From: Buttiauxella noackiae ATCC 51607
GTDB taxonomy: Bacteria; Pseudomonadota; Gammaproteobacteria; Enterobacterales; Enterobacteriaceae
Length of the DNA stretch: 64,000 nt
Direction: 5' to 3'
Assembly: GCF_001654865.1 (NCBI RefSeq)
Contig: NZ_LXEO01000003.1
Coordinates: 1 to 64,000 of the forward strand
Part shown: positions 35,980 to 47,376 of the stretch, one piece after another
Numbering within the stretch: position 1 is the first letter of the stretch
How the letters are laid out: every line of letters starts with the position of its first letter
The notes under the pieces: model-generated
Told to the model about the DNA's origin: nothing
Seen by the model: the letters and a program-made list of their open reading frames with translations, nothing else
Database searches by the model: none
Translations under genes and position numbers: made by a program

Positions 35980-37634
35980 TAAGGGATCATCCAGGTTAAG
36001 ACATAAGCCTGTAGTGTAGTAATGACGCCAACCATGCAGGTGAAAATCAGGCTGTGTTTAACGGTAAAGCGGAACAGGTCCGACTCTCTCCCCACAAGCC
36101 CTACGGCTGCACAGGCGATGGCGATAGACTGTGGTGAAATCATCTTCCCGGTAACGCCACCAGTGGTGTTGGCGGCTACCAGCAGCAAGTCCGACACGCC
36201 AATCTGCTGTGCGGTCGTAGCCTGCAACGCGGCGAACAGAGCGTTTGATGAAGTATCTGAACCCGTCAGGAACACACCCAGCCAGCCGAGGAATGGCGAG
36301 AAGAAAGTAAATGCGTGGCCGGTGTGAGACAGCGCCAGAGCGAGCGTTGCCGAAAGGCCGGAGTAGTTGGAGATAAACGCGAATGCCAACACCATGCCGA
36401 TGGAGTAAATCGGCAGCGCCAGCTCCCTGATTGTTTCACCGAAGGTTTCGATGGCCGCTTTCGGTTTCATGCGCAGATAAACAATGGAAATAAGTGCTGC
36501 AACCAGAATCGCGGTACCGGTGGCGGAGAACCAGTCAAATTTATACACCGCCGCGTAGGCCATGCTTTGCGCTACAACCGGTGGCATTTTGGCGACCATT
36601 TTATCGAGGAATGGCACCGAGACGTTAAATACCCAATCAGCCATGGCGCCACCTGGTGCAAACAGCGCTTTAAACGGTGGAATGCTCCAAAGTGTGACGG
36701 TTGCGGTCAGGAAGATAAACGGCATCCAGGCGCGAACCACCTGGCCTGCGGTGTAGTTTTTGCGAGCCAGCGTCTGGTCGGTAACCGATGCGCCAATATC
36801 GCCAAAACGGAAGATGCGAACCGGCTTCCAGACGCGCAGAAATGCGGTCAGACACACTAGCGAAACCAGCGATGAGATAATGTCCGGAAGCTCTGGCCCT
36901 AAGAAGTTTGAGCTGAGGTACTGCGCGATAGCGAACGAGCCACCAGCCACGATAACTGCAGGCCACGTCTCCTTAATGCCGCGCCAGCCGTCCATAATCG
37001 CCATAATCCAGAACAGCACAATCATGGTCAGGAACGGTAACTGGCGGCCTACCATTTGGCCGATTTCAAAGCTATCAAGCCCGGTGACCTGGCCGGCGAC
37101 AATAATGGGAATCCCCATCGCACCAAACGCTACGGGGGCGGTGTTCACAATCAGGCAAAGACCTGCGGCGTACAGCGGGTTAAAGCCTAGACCAACCAGT
37201 AATGCGGCGGTAATCGCCACTGGCGCACCGAAACCCGCAGCCCCTTCTAGAAACGCGCCGAAGGAAAAACCGACGATCAGCATTTGCAGGCGCTGGTCAG
37301 GCGTAATGGACAGAATCGACGAACGGATAATGTCGAACTGCCCGGTTTTTACCGAGATTTTATAGACGAAAACGGCGGCGATAATAATCCAGGCAATCGG
37401 CCAGAGCCCGTAGAAGAAGCCGTACACCACTGACGACAATGCGCGGTCAACCGGCATACGGTAGAAAAGTAACGCGACTAATAGCGCCAGGACAACGGTA
37501 ATGGTGGCGGCGGTGTAGCCCTTCATACGCAGCTTAATCAGTGCGAAGAAGAAGAAAATAATCGGAATAGCGGCGATGAGGCTTGATAGCCATATGTTAC
37601 CTGCGGGGTCATAGACTTGTTGCCAGGCTTGCAT
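35979..37634 (-). CDS. lldP: L-lactate permease LldP
   Basis: LldP is an inner-membrane proton symporter for L-lactate (and glycolate). From ATG 37634 the product has 551 residues, the same as E. coli LldP, and begins [19 protein letters not shown]. It has 12 or more hydrophobic helices and the family segments [16 protein letters not shown] near 140-155 and [15 protein letters not shown] near 440-455. An upstream in-frame start (37691) is rejected because it crosses the first operator, and GGAGAG precedes the chosen ATG. Confidence 0.96.
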   Translation of the reverse strand: MQAWQQVYDPAGNIWLSSLIAAIPIIFFFFALIKLRMKGYTAATITVVLALLVALLFYRMPVDRALSSVVYGFFYGLWPIAWIIIAAVFVYKISVKTGQFDIIRSSILSITPDQRLQMLIVGFSFGAFLEGAAGFGAPVAITAALLVGLGFNPLYAAGLCLIVNTAPVAFGAMGIPIIVAGQVTGLDSFEIGQMVGRQLPFLTMIVLFWIMAIMDGWRGIKETWPAVIVAGGSFAIAQYLSSNFLGPELPDIISSLVSLVCLTAFLRVWKPVRIFRFGDIGASVTDQTLARKNYTAGQVVRAWMPFIFLTATVTLWSIPPFKALFAPGGAMADWVFNVSVPFLDKMVAKMPPVVAQSMAYAAVYKFDWFSATGTAILVAALISIVYLRMKPKAAIETFGETIRELALPIYSIGMVLAFAFISNYSGLSATLALALSHTGHAFTFFSPFLGWLGVFLTGSDTSSNALFAALQATTAQQIGVSDLLLVAANTTGGVTGKMISPQSIAIACAAVGLVGRESDLFRFTVKHSLIFTCMVGVITTLQAYVLTWMIP

Positions 37635-37677
37635 GCAGGACTCTCCAGAACGTGATGTGCTTATTATTTTTCGCTTA

Positions 37678-37692
37678 ATTGGTAGAACCAAT
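37678..37692. promoter_or_regulatory. LldR-like operator, promoter-proximal
   Basis: ATTGGT-AGA-ACCAAT is a perfect 6+6 palindrome with a 3-base centre, of the GntR/FadR type, 43 bases before the lldP start. Its spacing with the second copy resembles the O1/O2 pair of E. coli lldPRD. Confidence 0.8.
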
Positions 37693-37804
37693 ATGGCGAT
37701 ATGGGGTAGGTAATGTGTAAATGGTTAATTAGTTGTTAACCAATGGCAATGCTGGTGTTGCGCTTTTTTACCGTTATGCACAAAGAGGTCACGTTTTTTC
37801 TAGG

Positions 37805-37819
37805 ATTGGTAGGACCAAT
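37805..37819. promoter_or_regulatory. LldR-like operator, promoter-distal
   Basis: ATTGGT-AGG-ACCAAT repeats the palindrome at 37678-37692 with one change in the spacer. The centres are 127 bp apart, which allows a repression loop spanning the lldP promoter. Confidence 0.8.
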
Positions 37820-37881
37820 ATTTGAAGGGAAGATCCTGGGGAATACGATTTCCCCCTCATCAGAAAGAGAGGGGGAGGGAA

Positions 37882-39261
37882 TTACGAAGTCTGCAATTTC
37901 AACGCGTTTTTGCGCCAGCGGCCAATATCAGCAATGATAAACAGCAACAGGCTGGCACCCATTACCGGCAGGCAGTAGCCAAAAATCAACGCGATAATGA
38001 CTACACCTGCACGCCATGTACCGGGCAACGCAAGCCACGCTTCACTTAGCGTTTGTGCGGGGTTGCTCGCAGAAGCCGCTGGGCGTTTTAACCACCACAT
38101 CCGGTAACCGAGAATTACCATCGCGCACAGACCCATGCCAAATGCCGCCAGCAGCAACTGGTTTGCCAGCCCGAAAAGCACCCCCATATGAGCATCAATT
38201 CCCCAGCGCGTCAGTTTGGCAACCAGCGGGAAATCAGCAAACCAGGTACGATCAACCACCTTAAAACTTGTTGGATCGACGGCTGCGGCATCGACGTGCG
38301 TCGGCCAGGCGCGGTCAATTTCGGTCACGGTCCAGGCTTTATCAGCCGAGCGGGCTGGGCGAATTTCGATTTTACTCGATTCAATTCCAGCGCCACGAGC
38401 AGCTACAAGTACCTGATCCCAGACGGTATCGTCTGTTTTCGGCATTACCATGCCCGGCATCATGGCGTGGTGTTCCGCATGAGGGTCGTGTTGCTGATGC
38501 CCGGTTTGTGGCACTAACGCAGTGTTTACCTGTGGTGTCATCCAGCCGAGCGAGCTGCGCATTTTGTCGATATTCCCGCCTGCCCACTGCGACCAGGTGA
38601 GCCCGGTGGCTGAGAAAAACAGCAGGCCAAGCAGCAATGCAACACCCAGCGTAATGTGCCAGTGCCGCGCTTTTCTTTGCGGGGTTTGCCGCACTTTAAG
38701 CTTTCTTTTGGGCCGAGAGGTCAGCCATAACACCACGCCGCCAAGTGCTGCAACCCATAGCCAGGAAGCAGCAAGCTCACTGTAAATTCTTCCGGTATCG
38801 CCCAGTAGCAATGCGCGATGAAATTGATCAATCCAGGTACGCAGTGGCAGCACACCGCTCGTGCCATACACCGTCAAATCACCCTGAATGGCAAGTGTTG
38901 CAGGCGAGACAAAAATGGCACGAGATTCAGATTCACCCAGCGCCGGATCCACAAATTGCACGCGCGTGGTGTCACCGGGATAAGGGGCAGGTCGCACGGC
39001 CGCTATACGAGCATCATCGCCAATATATTGGCGAGCAGCCGCTATTTGCTGTGAAAATGGCAGGTTTTGGCCGGTATCTGGCGTGCGTAAGGCCTCATGA
39101 TAAAGCGCATTCTCAAGCTGTGGTGTCAGCACATATAGGGTGCCGGTAAGTGCTGCGATGAAAATAAACGGGCCGATGAACAGGCCAATATAGAAATGCA
39201 GACGACGCAAAAGCGTCAGCAGCGCACCACGGTGGGCGAGCTGAGATTGATTCACAGACAT
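37882..39261 (-). CDS. PepSY-associated membrane protein
   Basis: The 459-residue protein has an N-terminal transmembrane helix (LHFYIGLFIGPFIFIAALTG near 21-40), an extracytoplasmic PepSY-type region near 45-145, more membrane helices near 165-180, 205-222, 365-390 and 420-450, and a histidine/methionine-rich stretch (HDPHAEHHAMMPGMVMP) near 260-276. Proteins of this family are often linked to iron or copper reductase-like functions. The Met/His cluster here suggests copper, but that is inference. The DUF2946 gene lies just upstream in the same orientation, about 40 bases away. Confidence 0.85.
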   Translation of the reverse strand: MSVNQSQLAHRGALLTLLRRLHFYIGLFIGPFIFIAALTGTLYVLTPQLENALYHEALRTPDTGQNLPFSQQIAAARQYIGDDARIAAVRPAPYPGDTTRVQFVDPALGESESRAIFVSPATLAIQGDLTVYGTSGVLPLRTWIDQFHRALLLGDTGRIYSELAASWLWVAALGGVVLWLTSRPKRKLKVRQTPQRKARHWHITLGVALLLGLLFFSATGLTWSQWAGGNIDKMRSSLGWMTPQVNTALVPQTGHQQHDPHAEHHAMMPGMVMPKTDDTVWDQVLVAARGAGIESSKIEIRPARSADKAWTVTEIDRAWPTHVDAAAVDPTSFKVVDRTWFADFPLVAKLTRWGIDAHMGVLFGLANQLLLAAFGMGLCAMVILGYRMWWLKRPAASASNPAQTLSEAWLALPGTWRAGVVIIALIFGYCLPVMGASLLLFIIADIGRWRKNALKLQTS

Positions 39262-39302
39262 GGTTATCTCCAGTAAAGCTGTGACGTTAAATGATGTTTG
39301 TA

Positions 39303-39722
39303 TTAACGAGACAGTTCGACAGGAGGCGCGCGTGGCAGCGCTTCGGCATCGTCATGCTGGGGCACAAGCGCTGCGATAATCGGAGGAGGTGGCGCACGCG
39401 AAATACGCCACGCAAGCCAGATAAATGGGATAAATAGCCAGACGATCAGTGGGATATGCAGCAGAAGTTGGCAGTACCCACAGGCGATATCATCCATCAA
39501 GGACGCGCCCGGCATCAAATGGAATGCGGTGGGCATTTCCATGTTGCCCATCTCCATCATCATGCCGCCTGAATGGCTCATTACATGGTGCTCGCCATTG
39601 GTCGCCGCACGCCGTTGTTCCAGTGATTTTGAAATCACCGGGGCGATAAAAAGCATCGCCATCGCCAGTAAAGCGAGAGCAAAAGGCCATTTATGGCGTG
39701 AAAGGGAGAAGAGTGATGGCAA
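39303..39722 (-). CDS. DUF2946-family small membrane protein
   Basis: The 139-residue product has an N-terminal hydrophobic segment (about 13-32), a Met/His/Gly-rich linker (GEHHVMSHSGGMMMEMGNMEM), the family hallmark ACGYCQLLLHIP near residues 80-91 with two cysteines, and a second hydrophobic helix. DUF2946 genes often neighbour PepSY or copper-handling genes, as here. A copper-related role is plausible but unproven. The C-terminus is proline-rich. Confidence 0.8.
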   Translation of the reverse strand: MPSLFSLSRHKWPFALALLAMAMLFIAPVISKSLEQRRAATNGEHHVMSHSGGMMMEMGNMEMPTAFHLMPGASLMDDIACGYCQLLLHIPLIVWLFIPFIWLAWRISRAPPPPIIAALVPQHDDAEALPRAPPVELSR

Positions 39723-39784
39723 CAGGGCTTTCTACCAAATACAGCGAGTGTTGCGCGATTGTATATGAAATGTGATGTTTGAAG

Positions 39785-39816
39785 AAACACCCTCTCTTTT
39801 TACAGAGAGGGTGTAA
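39785..39816 (-). terminator. Terminator after the adh gene
   Basis: On the minus strand ACACCCTCTC and GAGAGGGTGT form a perfect 10-bp stem, with TTTCTTC following. It lies 7 bases beyond the stop codon of the alcohol dehydrogenase gene. Confidence 0.75.
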
Positions 39817-39820
39817 GGAG

Positions 39821-40876
39821 TCAGGCTTTCAGCGTTGCCATATCAATTACGAAACGGTACTTCACATCGCTTTTCAGCATCCGCTCATAGGCTGCGTTTA
39901 TATCCGGCATATTGATCATTTCAATATCTGAAACAATCCCGTGTTCGCCGCAGAAATCCAGCATTTCCTGGGTTTCTTTGATGCCACCAATACATGAACC
40001 GGCGACCGAACGACGGCCCAGAATCATCGGCAAGGTACTGACCGGCGGCTCAATATTGCCCAGTAAACCGACATACACCAGCGTGCCATCTAGTGTCAGC
40101 GTTGGCATATACGGGTTGATATCGTGGTCGTAAGGCACGGTGTCGATAATCAGGTCGAACTGATTTCTTACCGATGCCATCTGCTCATCATCGGTGGAGA
40201 GCACAATGTGATGTGCCCCCAGACGGCGAGCATCTTCCTCTTTGCTCGCCGAACGGGTGAACAGCGTGACTTCCGCCCCCATCGCATTTGCCAGTTTCAG
40301 TGCCATATGGCCTAAGCCACCCAGCCCGATAACAGCCACATTGCTACCTTCGCCTACATTCCAGTGGCGCAATGGCGACCACGTGGTAATACCCGCGCAC
40401 AGCAATGGGGCCGCGCCTTTGAGATCCATACCCTCAGGCATTTTCAGCACAAAATCTTCTGAGGCGACAATCGCCTGTGAGTAACCACCGTAGGTTGGCA
40501 GATGATCGTGGCGATCCACGCCGTTGTAGGTCTGCACGTTGCCTTCTTCACAATACTGCTCAAGGCCCTCTTTACACGGATGGCAGATACGACACGAGTC
40601 CACCATACAGCCGATACCTGCATAATCGCCTGGCTTGAACTTTGTCACCTCACTGCCAACGGAGGCCACACGCCCAACGACTTCATGGCCCGGCACCAGC
40701 GGATATTGACTGAAACCCCAGTCATTACGCGCCTGGTGAAGGTCTGAGTGGCAAACGCCGCAGTACATCACTTCGATCACGACATCATCAGGACGCGGTG
40801 CGCGTCGCATAAATTCGAATGGAGCAAGCGGAACATCAGCGGATTGCGCCGCATAACCGAGCACTTTCATCGTCAT
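39821..40876 (-). CDS. Zinc-dependent NADP aldehyde reductase, YahK-like
   Basis: This is a medium-chain dehydrogenase of the cinnamyl-alcohol-dehydrogenase group, close to E. coli YahK, a broad aldehyde reductase. The 351-residue product has catalytic zinc ligands in YCGVCHSDLH (C39) and PGHE (H64), four structural zinc cysteines at about 95, 98, 101 and 109 and the nucleotide-binding GLGGLGH near 178-184. ATG 40876 has GGGAG with a 7-base spacer. The long upstream frame to 40981 is not supported. A cupin gene lies 19 bases upstream, so the two form an operon divergent from a LysR gene. Confidence 0.93.
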   Translation of the reverse strand: MTMKVLGYAAQSADVPLAPFEFMRRAPRPDDVVIEVMYCGVCHSDLHQARNDWGFSQYPLVPGHEVVGRVASVGSEVTKFKPGDYAGIGCMVDSCRICHPCKEGLEQYCEEGNVQTYNGVDRHDHLPTYGGYSQAIVASEDFVLKMPEGMDLKGAAPLLCAGITTWSPLRHWNVGEGSNVAVIGLGGLGHMALKLANAMGAEVTLFTRSASKEEDARRLGAHHIVLSTDDEQMASVRNQFDLIIDTVPYDHDINPYMPTLTLDGTLVYVGLLGNIEPPVSTLPMILGRRSVAGSCIGGIKETQEMLDFCGEHGIVSDIEMINMPDINAAYERMLKSDVKYRFVIDMATLKA

Positions 40877-40895
40877 GTTTGTTCTCCCAGGCAAC

Positions 40896-41318
40896 TTAAG
40901 AATGAAGGGTATTTTTTTTGTACTGATCGTCGCTGACGTGTTCCAGCCACTCGACAGGGCTGCCATTGAGTGACTCGGCAATGGCGATATGGGTCATTGC
41001 GTTATCTGGAGTCGCGCCATGCCAATGCTTCACACCTTCAGGTATCCAGACGATATCGCCTTGATTCATTTCGCGGATTTCACCACCCCATTCCTGCAAC
41101 CAGCCGTGGCCATGGGTGATAATCAGAGTTTGTCCGAGTGGATGCGTATGCCAGGCGGTACGTGCGCCGGGTTCAAAGGTGACGGTGGCACCACCGGTAC
41201 GAGCAGGGGGCGTGGTCTGGAAAGGTGCATCAATACGGACTCTACCTGTGAAGTAACTTTCCGGACCCGTTTGAGATGGCTGTGATCCAGCCTTAATGAT
41301 TTTCAGCTTTTCTTCCAT
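40896..41318 (-). CDS. Small cupin-domain protein
   Basis: The 140-residue single-domain cupin shows metal ligands in AWHTHPLGQ (H57, H59, Q63) and a second motif, [11 protein letters not shown], with H98/H100. It resembles the carboxymuconolactone-decarboxylase-linked or mandelonitrile-lyase-like cupins often encoded next to alcohol dehydrogenases and LysR regulators. ATG 41318 follows GAGG; a start at 41366 would add 16 residues. The substrate is not known. Confidence 0.85.
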   Translation of the reverse strand: MEEKLKIIKAGSQPSQTGPESYFTGRVRIDAPFQTTPPARTGGATVTFEPGARTAWHTHPLGQTLIITHGHGWLQEWGGEIREMNQGDIVWIPEGVKHWHGATPDNAMTHIAIAESLNGSPVEWLEHVSDDQYKKNTLHS

Positions 41319-41526
41319 TTTTTCCTCTACTTCGGCATTCAATGCCGGGGTTAACAGAGATAACACCAGTCAGAAGTATAGGTAACTGAGCGCGACTGAC
41401 AGATAAGTTGGCCTTGGTTTGATTCCCCCACGCTTCGTTGCGAGGACCGGGAAAGCTATGTTAGCGCCTGTTATTACTGCTGATTAGCCCGGTAAATACG
41501 CAAGGAGCTATGAGTTGAATTCATGA

Positions 41527-42468
<942 letters not shown>

Positions 42469-42546
42469 TCGATATTTAGCTGTGGTTAATATTCCTTAAA
42501 AAGAGATATTACCTAAAATATAAAATAGATATTTTAAGCATTAGTA

Positions 42547-42569
42547 GTGGCCTGGTTCCAACAGGCCAC
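42547..42569. terminator. Hairpin between LysR gene and ybdK
   Basis: GTGGCCTG and CAGGCCAC pair perfectly around a 7-base loop between the convergent genes. No T-run follows on either strand, so any termination role is tentative. Confidence 0.45.
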
Positions 42570-42585
42570 CAGGCGGTAAATAAAT

Positions 42586-43704
42586 TTACTCAGTTGCCCA
42601 GATTTCACAATGTTCTCGCATCAATTCGGTCAGAAGCCCTCCGTCAGCAATAAACTGCCGAATGCGGCGCGTGTCACTGTCGTTATTACGCACATAACCT
42701 TCAATGGCCTCTAAAGCAGATAATGCCCGGAGTTGGGCGGCATAAGGCGCAAGAGTATCCAGCAATGGCAAAATATCTTCTGCCATTGTGCGTTGTTCGC
42801 CAGTACGCACGTCAGTGAGCACCCCTTCGAGCCCAAAGCGGCAGGCCTGAAAGCGATTGAAACGGTAAAGTAAGTAGTCTTCAGAGCGCGGCACAAAGGG
42901 GCGTTCGCTCAGCAACCAGTGGGCCAACGCCTGAATAAATCCGGCGATATGGATTGCCCGCGTAATAGTCAGCGGCGTATCCATTACGCGCACTTCAATG
43001 GTGCCAAATTTTGGGCTTGGGCGAATATCCCAGTGCAGGTCTTTCATCGATTGAACGATGCTGCTGGACTCAAGGCGTTGGTACATCCATTTAAACTCGT
43101 TCCAGTCGCCGACGAAAGGCGCAGGCCCGTTATCGGGGAATGCCGAGAAGATATTCAAACGTGATGAGGCGTAGGTGGTATCTGCACCCTGAATATACGG
43201 CGATGATGCTGATAGCGCGATGACGTGTGGAACAAAGCGCGACAGGCCATGCAGCAAATAAATAGCGTCCTCTTCGTTCTCACAGCCGACATGCACATGC
43301 TGGCCAAATACCGTCGCCTGCTTCATTAAATAGCCGTATAGCTCGAGGGTTTTGTTATAGCGTTCGCTCTGGCATACCTCCTGGCGCTGCCATTTTTGAA
43401 ACGGATGCGTACCGCCACCACAAATTGCCAGATGATGTTTGCTTGCTGATTGCAGAACATGCTGGCGCAAACTTGAAAGTTGGGCCTGAGCCTGCGCGAT
43501 ATCGCCACACACGCCGGTGGCGATTTCCAGCATGCTTTCTGTGATGTCATGTTTGACTTCACCTTCTGTCACAACGTCTTTCAGAGAGTCAATCAGCAGC
43601 GATGAGTCCTGGCTGAGATCGTTGGCTGGCGGATTGACGATTTGCAATTCCAGCTCAATACCGAGGGTATAGGGGTCAGAATGATTAAAATCACTTAGTG
43701 GCAT
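42586..43704 (-). CDS. ybdK: Carboxylate-amine ligase YbdK
   Basis: YbdK is a GCS2-family ligase with weak glutamate-cysteine ligase activity in E. coli; its real substrate is not established. The 372-residue product has the same length as E. coli YbdK. Conserved motifs include GIELELQIV near 15-23, [11 protein letters not shown] near 54-64, QHVHVG near 135-140 and [10 protein letters not shown] near 234-243, which bind magnesium and ATP. It is divergent from mscM with about 225 bases between. Confidence 0.95.
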   Translation of the reverse strand: MPLSDFNHSDPYTLGIELELQIVNPPANDLSQDSSLLIDSLKDVVTEGEVKHDITESMLEIATGVCGDIAQAQAQLSSLRQHVLQSASKHHLAICGGGTHPFQKWQRQEVCQSERYNKTLELYGYLMKQATVFGQHVHVGCENEEDAIYLLHGLSRFVPHVIALSASSPYIQGADTTYASSRLNIFSAFPDNGPAPFVGDWNEFKWMYQRLESSSIVQSMKDLHWDIRPSPKFGTIEVRVMDTPLTITRAIHIAGFIQALAHWLLSERPFVPRSEDYLLYRFNRFQACRFGLEGVLTDVRTGEQRTMAEDILPLLDTLAPYAAQLRALSALEAIEGYVRNNDSDTRRIRQFIADGGLLTELMREHCEIWATE

Positions 43705-43930
43705 GCTGGGCTCTCACTGTTCTGACAATTATTGAATTGAGTATAGCCAGCCGCCTGGAAATGATCGGGTGTGGAAACAGTTTTTATATCATTATTCCCA
43801 ATAAGAATTATCTGCTGCTCATAAATGCAATGATAATATTGTAAAGAATGTTCAGTGAATTAAAATGCTCTCAACGTTGCACTGAGAATCATCTCCCTCC
43901 ATTATATGCGTTGTTCAGGAAGGAGTTATT

Positions 43931-45311
<1,381 letters not shown>

Positions 45312-45312
45312 T

Positions 45313-45433
45313 TTGTAGTTCGGTTAAGCGCAGCGCCAGGCGGCAGAAATGGTGGATGGCGCTAGCCGCTTATCCACCCTACCAAATCCCGTTCGTAGGT
45401 CGGTTAAGCGCAGCGCCAGGTGACCAAAATAGA
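45313..45433. repeat. Mosaic of REP-like and 22-bp direct repeats
   Basis: GTTCGGTTAAGCGCAGCGCC near 45318-45337 recurs as GGTCGGTTAAGCGCAGCGCC near 45398-45417. Between them lies GGTGGATGGCGC...TTATCCACCC, a REP-like palindrome. The block fills the gap between convergent mscM and ybdJ. Confidence 0.7.
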
Positions 45434-45460
45434 ACGGCATTCCCATCCTAAAACTGAACC

Positions 45461-45715
45461 TCACGCATCCCGGTCAATCGAAAACCAACGCTTCCAGATA
45501 AAACGAATCACAAAGTATTCAATGGCACCCAACGCCAGGAACCACAGACAGAAAATGATGGTGTAAAGCTGGTTCATATCCAGCAGGTGGAACATTTTGA
45601 TGAGTTTTTGTGCAAGCTCAATGGTCAGCGCAGGGGCGGGGAGTAGCAGACAGGAAAAGAAGGCCAGCAATAAAATACCGCCAGCCGTCATCAGGGTTTC
45701 CAAAGGGTGTTTCAT
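45461..45715 (-). CDS. ybdJ: Small inner-membrane protein YbdJ (DUF1158)
   Basis: The 84-residue product MKHPLETLMTAGGILLLAFF matches E. coli YbdJ, an uncharacterised DUF1158 protein with two hydrophobic segments (about 8-28 and 46-70). In E. coli ybdJ lies beside ybdK, and here ybdK, mscM and ybdJ are again close together, although reordered. Start at 45715 because conservation begins there; the longer frame to 45808 overlaps the fdnI terminator. Confidence 0.88.
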   Translation of the reverse strand: MKHPLETLMTAGGILLLAFFSCLLLPAPALTIELAQKLIKMFHLLDMNQLYTIIFCLWFLALGAIEYFVIRFIWKRWFSIDRDA

Positions 45716-45788
45716 GCGGTCGTTATCCCCGGACTCAATCGTTGCGTTAAAAAACATATTGTCCGGGAAAACATCTGCTGATTCAAAT

Positions 45789-45823
45789 CCCTGCTCTCCC
45801 GAACGCAATCCGGGAAAGCAGGG
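45789..45823 (-). terminator. Hairpin after fdnI
   Basis: CCCTGCT/AGCAGGG with an inner TCCCG/CGGGA pairing lies nine bases past the fdnI stop on the minus strand, followed by ATTTG. It is a weak candidate terminator for fdnGHI. Confidence 0.5.
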
Positions 45824-45831
45824 CAGGAGAA

Positions 45832-46488
45832 TTACAGCCCTTCGGTACTCTCTTTCTTCGCTTCTTTGGCAACAATGGCACGATACCAGCGCGGATGGTG
45901 TTTCTGCGCCCAGCGGCGGCTAACTTTGCCGTCGATCATCCCTTTTATTGACCCTTTTACCCAGAACGCCATATACATATGCACCATAATCGCAAGGAGC
46001 AAAATAATGGCTGATGTAGCGTGGATAAGCAGGCCGTAGCGCACGACCTGAATTGGGAAGAACCCAGCAAAGTACGGACGCCAGATGATAACTCCGCTCA
46101 CCAGCAGCACAGAAATCATGCTCATGATGGTCCAGAACATCATCTTCTGCCCGGCATTGTATTTGCCAACTTTCGCCACTTTATGCTCATTGCCTTTAAG
46201 CACTTCAACAATGCCCTTCACCCACGGAATATCGTGTTTGTCAGGAATGTTGTGGTGCACAAAGCGCACAAACATAAACATCAGCATCACAAAGATCGCC
46301 ACACCGAAGAACGGGTGCAGAATGCGGCCCATTTGTGGCGTACCGAAGGTTTCCGTGAGCCATTGCAGCGTCGGGAAGAACAGCGCGATGCCGGAGAGCG
46401 ATACCAGGAAGAAGCAAATCACCATCGTCCAGTGACAGGCGCGGTCGATAAACTTCGTCCTGACAATCATCTTGCTCTGCTTAGTCAT
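45832..46488 (-). CDS. fdnI: Formate dehydrogenase-N cytochrome b subunit FdnI
   Basis: FdnI anchors formate dehydrogenase-N in the membrane and passes electrons to menaquinone. The 218-residue product has four transmembrane helices and conserved haem-ligand histidines in RACHWT (about residue 18), LHPFFG near 57 and LLIHATSA near 155. It matches E. coli FdnI, including [11 protein letters not shown] near the C-terminus. The ATG at 46488 overlaps fdnH by 8 bases; upstream in-frame starts lie inside fdnH. Confidence 0.96.
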   Translation of the reverse strand: MTKQSKMIVRTKFIDRACHWTMVICFFLVSLSGIALFFPTLQWLTETFGTPQMGRILHPFFGVAIFVMLMFMFVRFVHHNIPDKHDIPWVKGIVEVLKGNEHKVAKVGKYNAGQKMMFWTIMSMISVLLVSGVIIWRPYFAGFFPIQVVRYGLLIHATSAIILLLAIMVHMYMAFWVKGSIKGMIDGKVSRRWAQKHHPRWYRAIVAKEAKKESTEGL

Positions 46489-47365
46489 GATGTTCCTCCT
46501 CGTCTTCATCCACCTCTTCGTTCGGCCCGACGCCAATGTAATGGAAAATCAGCCCGGCGAAGGTGGCGATGAAACCGGCCGCCGACAACGGTTTGAGGAT
46601 CCCTTTCCACAGGCTGACCGAGGTATCAATTTGCGGTGCTTTCGGCAGGTTGTGATACAGCTCCGGCTGGTTAGCGTGGTGAAGAACATACATCACGTGC
46701 GTGCCGCCAACGCCTTCAGGGTTGTAGAGTCCCGCGTGCTGATAGCCGCGCTTTTGCAGCGTTGCCACGCGTTGGTCAGCCAACTCCAGCATTGCCTTCT
46801 TGGTGCCAAAGTGAATGGCACCGGTCGGGCAAGTTTTCACGCAGGCAGGTTCCTGGCCTACGCTCACACGGTCCACGCACAGCGTGCATTTGTAGACGCG
46901 GTTATCGTCTTTATTCAGGCGCGGAACGTTGAACGGGCAACCGGCAATACAGTAGCCGCAGCCAATACAATGTTCCGACTGAAAATCGACGATGCCGTTA
47001 GCGTACTGAATGATAGCTCCGGCAGACGGGCATGCTTTCAGGCAGCCCGGATCTTCGCAGTGCATACAGCCGTCTTTACGAATGAGCCACTCCAGCTTGC
47101 CGTTCTGAGTGGTTTCGCTAAAGCGCATAACCGTCCAGGATTTGGCACTCAGATCGGTGGGGTTGTCGTACACCCCCACGCAGTGTCCCACCTCATCGCG
47201 GATGTCGTTCCACTCGGAACAGGCGACCTGGCAGGCTTTGCAGCCAATACAGCTTGAGACGTCAATCAGCTTTGCGACTTCATCTTTGTAGTCACGAGCC
47301 TGCGGCGGTGGCGTAAAGCCGTTAGTAGCCGAACGCTTGATAATATCCTGAGATTGCATGGACAT
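46481..47365 (-). CDS. fdnH: Formate dehydrogenase-N iron-sulfur subunit FdnH
   Basis: FdnH holds four [4Fe-4S] clusters linking FdnG to FdnI. The 294-residue product has the ferredoxin-type cysteine groups [11 protein letters not shown] (near 39), [13 protein letters not shown] (near 99), [11 protein letters not shown] (near 132) and [20 protein letters not shown] (near 159-178). A C-terminal transmembrane helix (about 255-275) ends in an acidic tail. It begins 11 bases after fdnG. Confidence 0.97.
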   Translation of the reverse strand: MSMQSQDIIKRSATNGFTPPPQARDYKDEVAKLIDVSSCIGCKACQVACSEWNDIRDEVGHCVGVYDNPTDLSAKSWTVMRFSETTQNGKLEWLIRKDGCMHCEDPGCLKACPSAGAIIQYANGIVDFQSEHCIGCGYCIAGCPFNVPRLNKDDNRVYKCTLCVDRVSVGQEPACVKTCPTGAIHFGTKKAMLELADQRVATLQKRGYQHAGLYNPEGVGGTHVMYVLHHANQPELYHNLPKAPQIDTSVSLWKGILKPLSAAGFIATFAGLIFHYIGVGPNEEVDEDEEEHHD

Positions 47366-47376
47366 GAGTTCGCTCC

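Noticed and set aside
37852-37873. CCCCCTC...GAGGGGG hairpin read as an intrinsic terminator
   Set aside because: The stem is good but there is no T-run on either strand, so I could not assign it as a terminator.
37743-37937. A 64-codon plus-strand frame between lldP and the PepSY gene
   Set aside because: It spans the distal LldR operator and a GA-rich hairpin and overlaps the PepSY gene; no conserved features.
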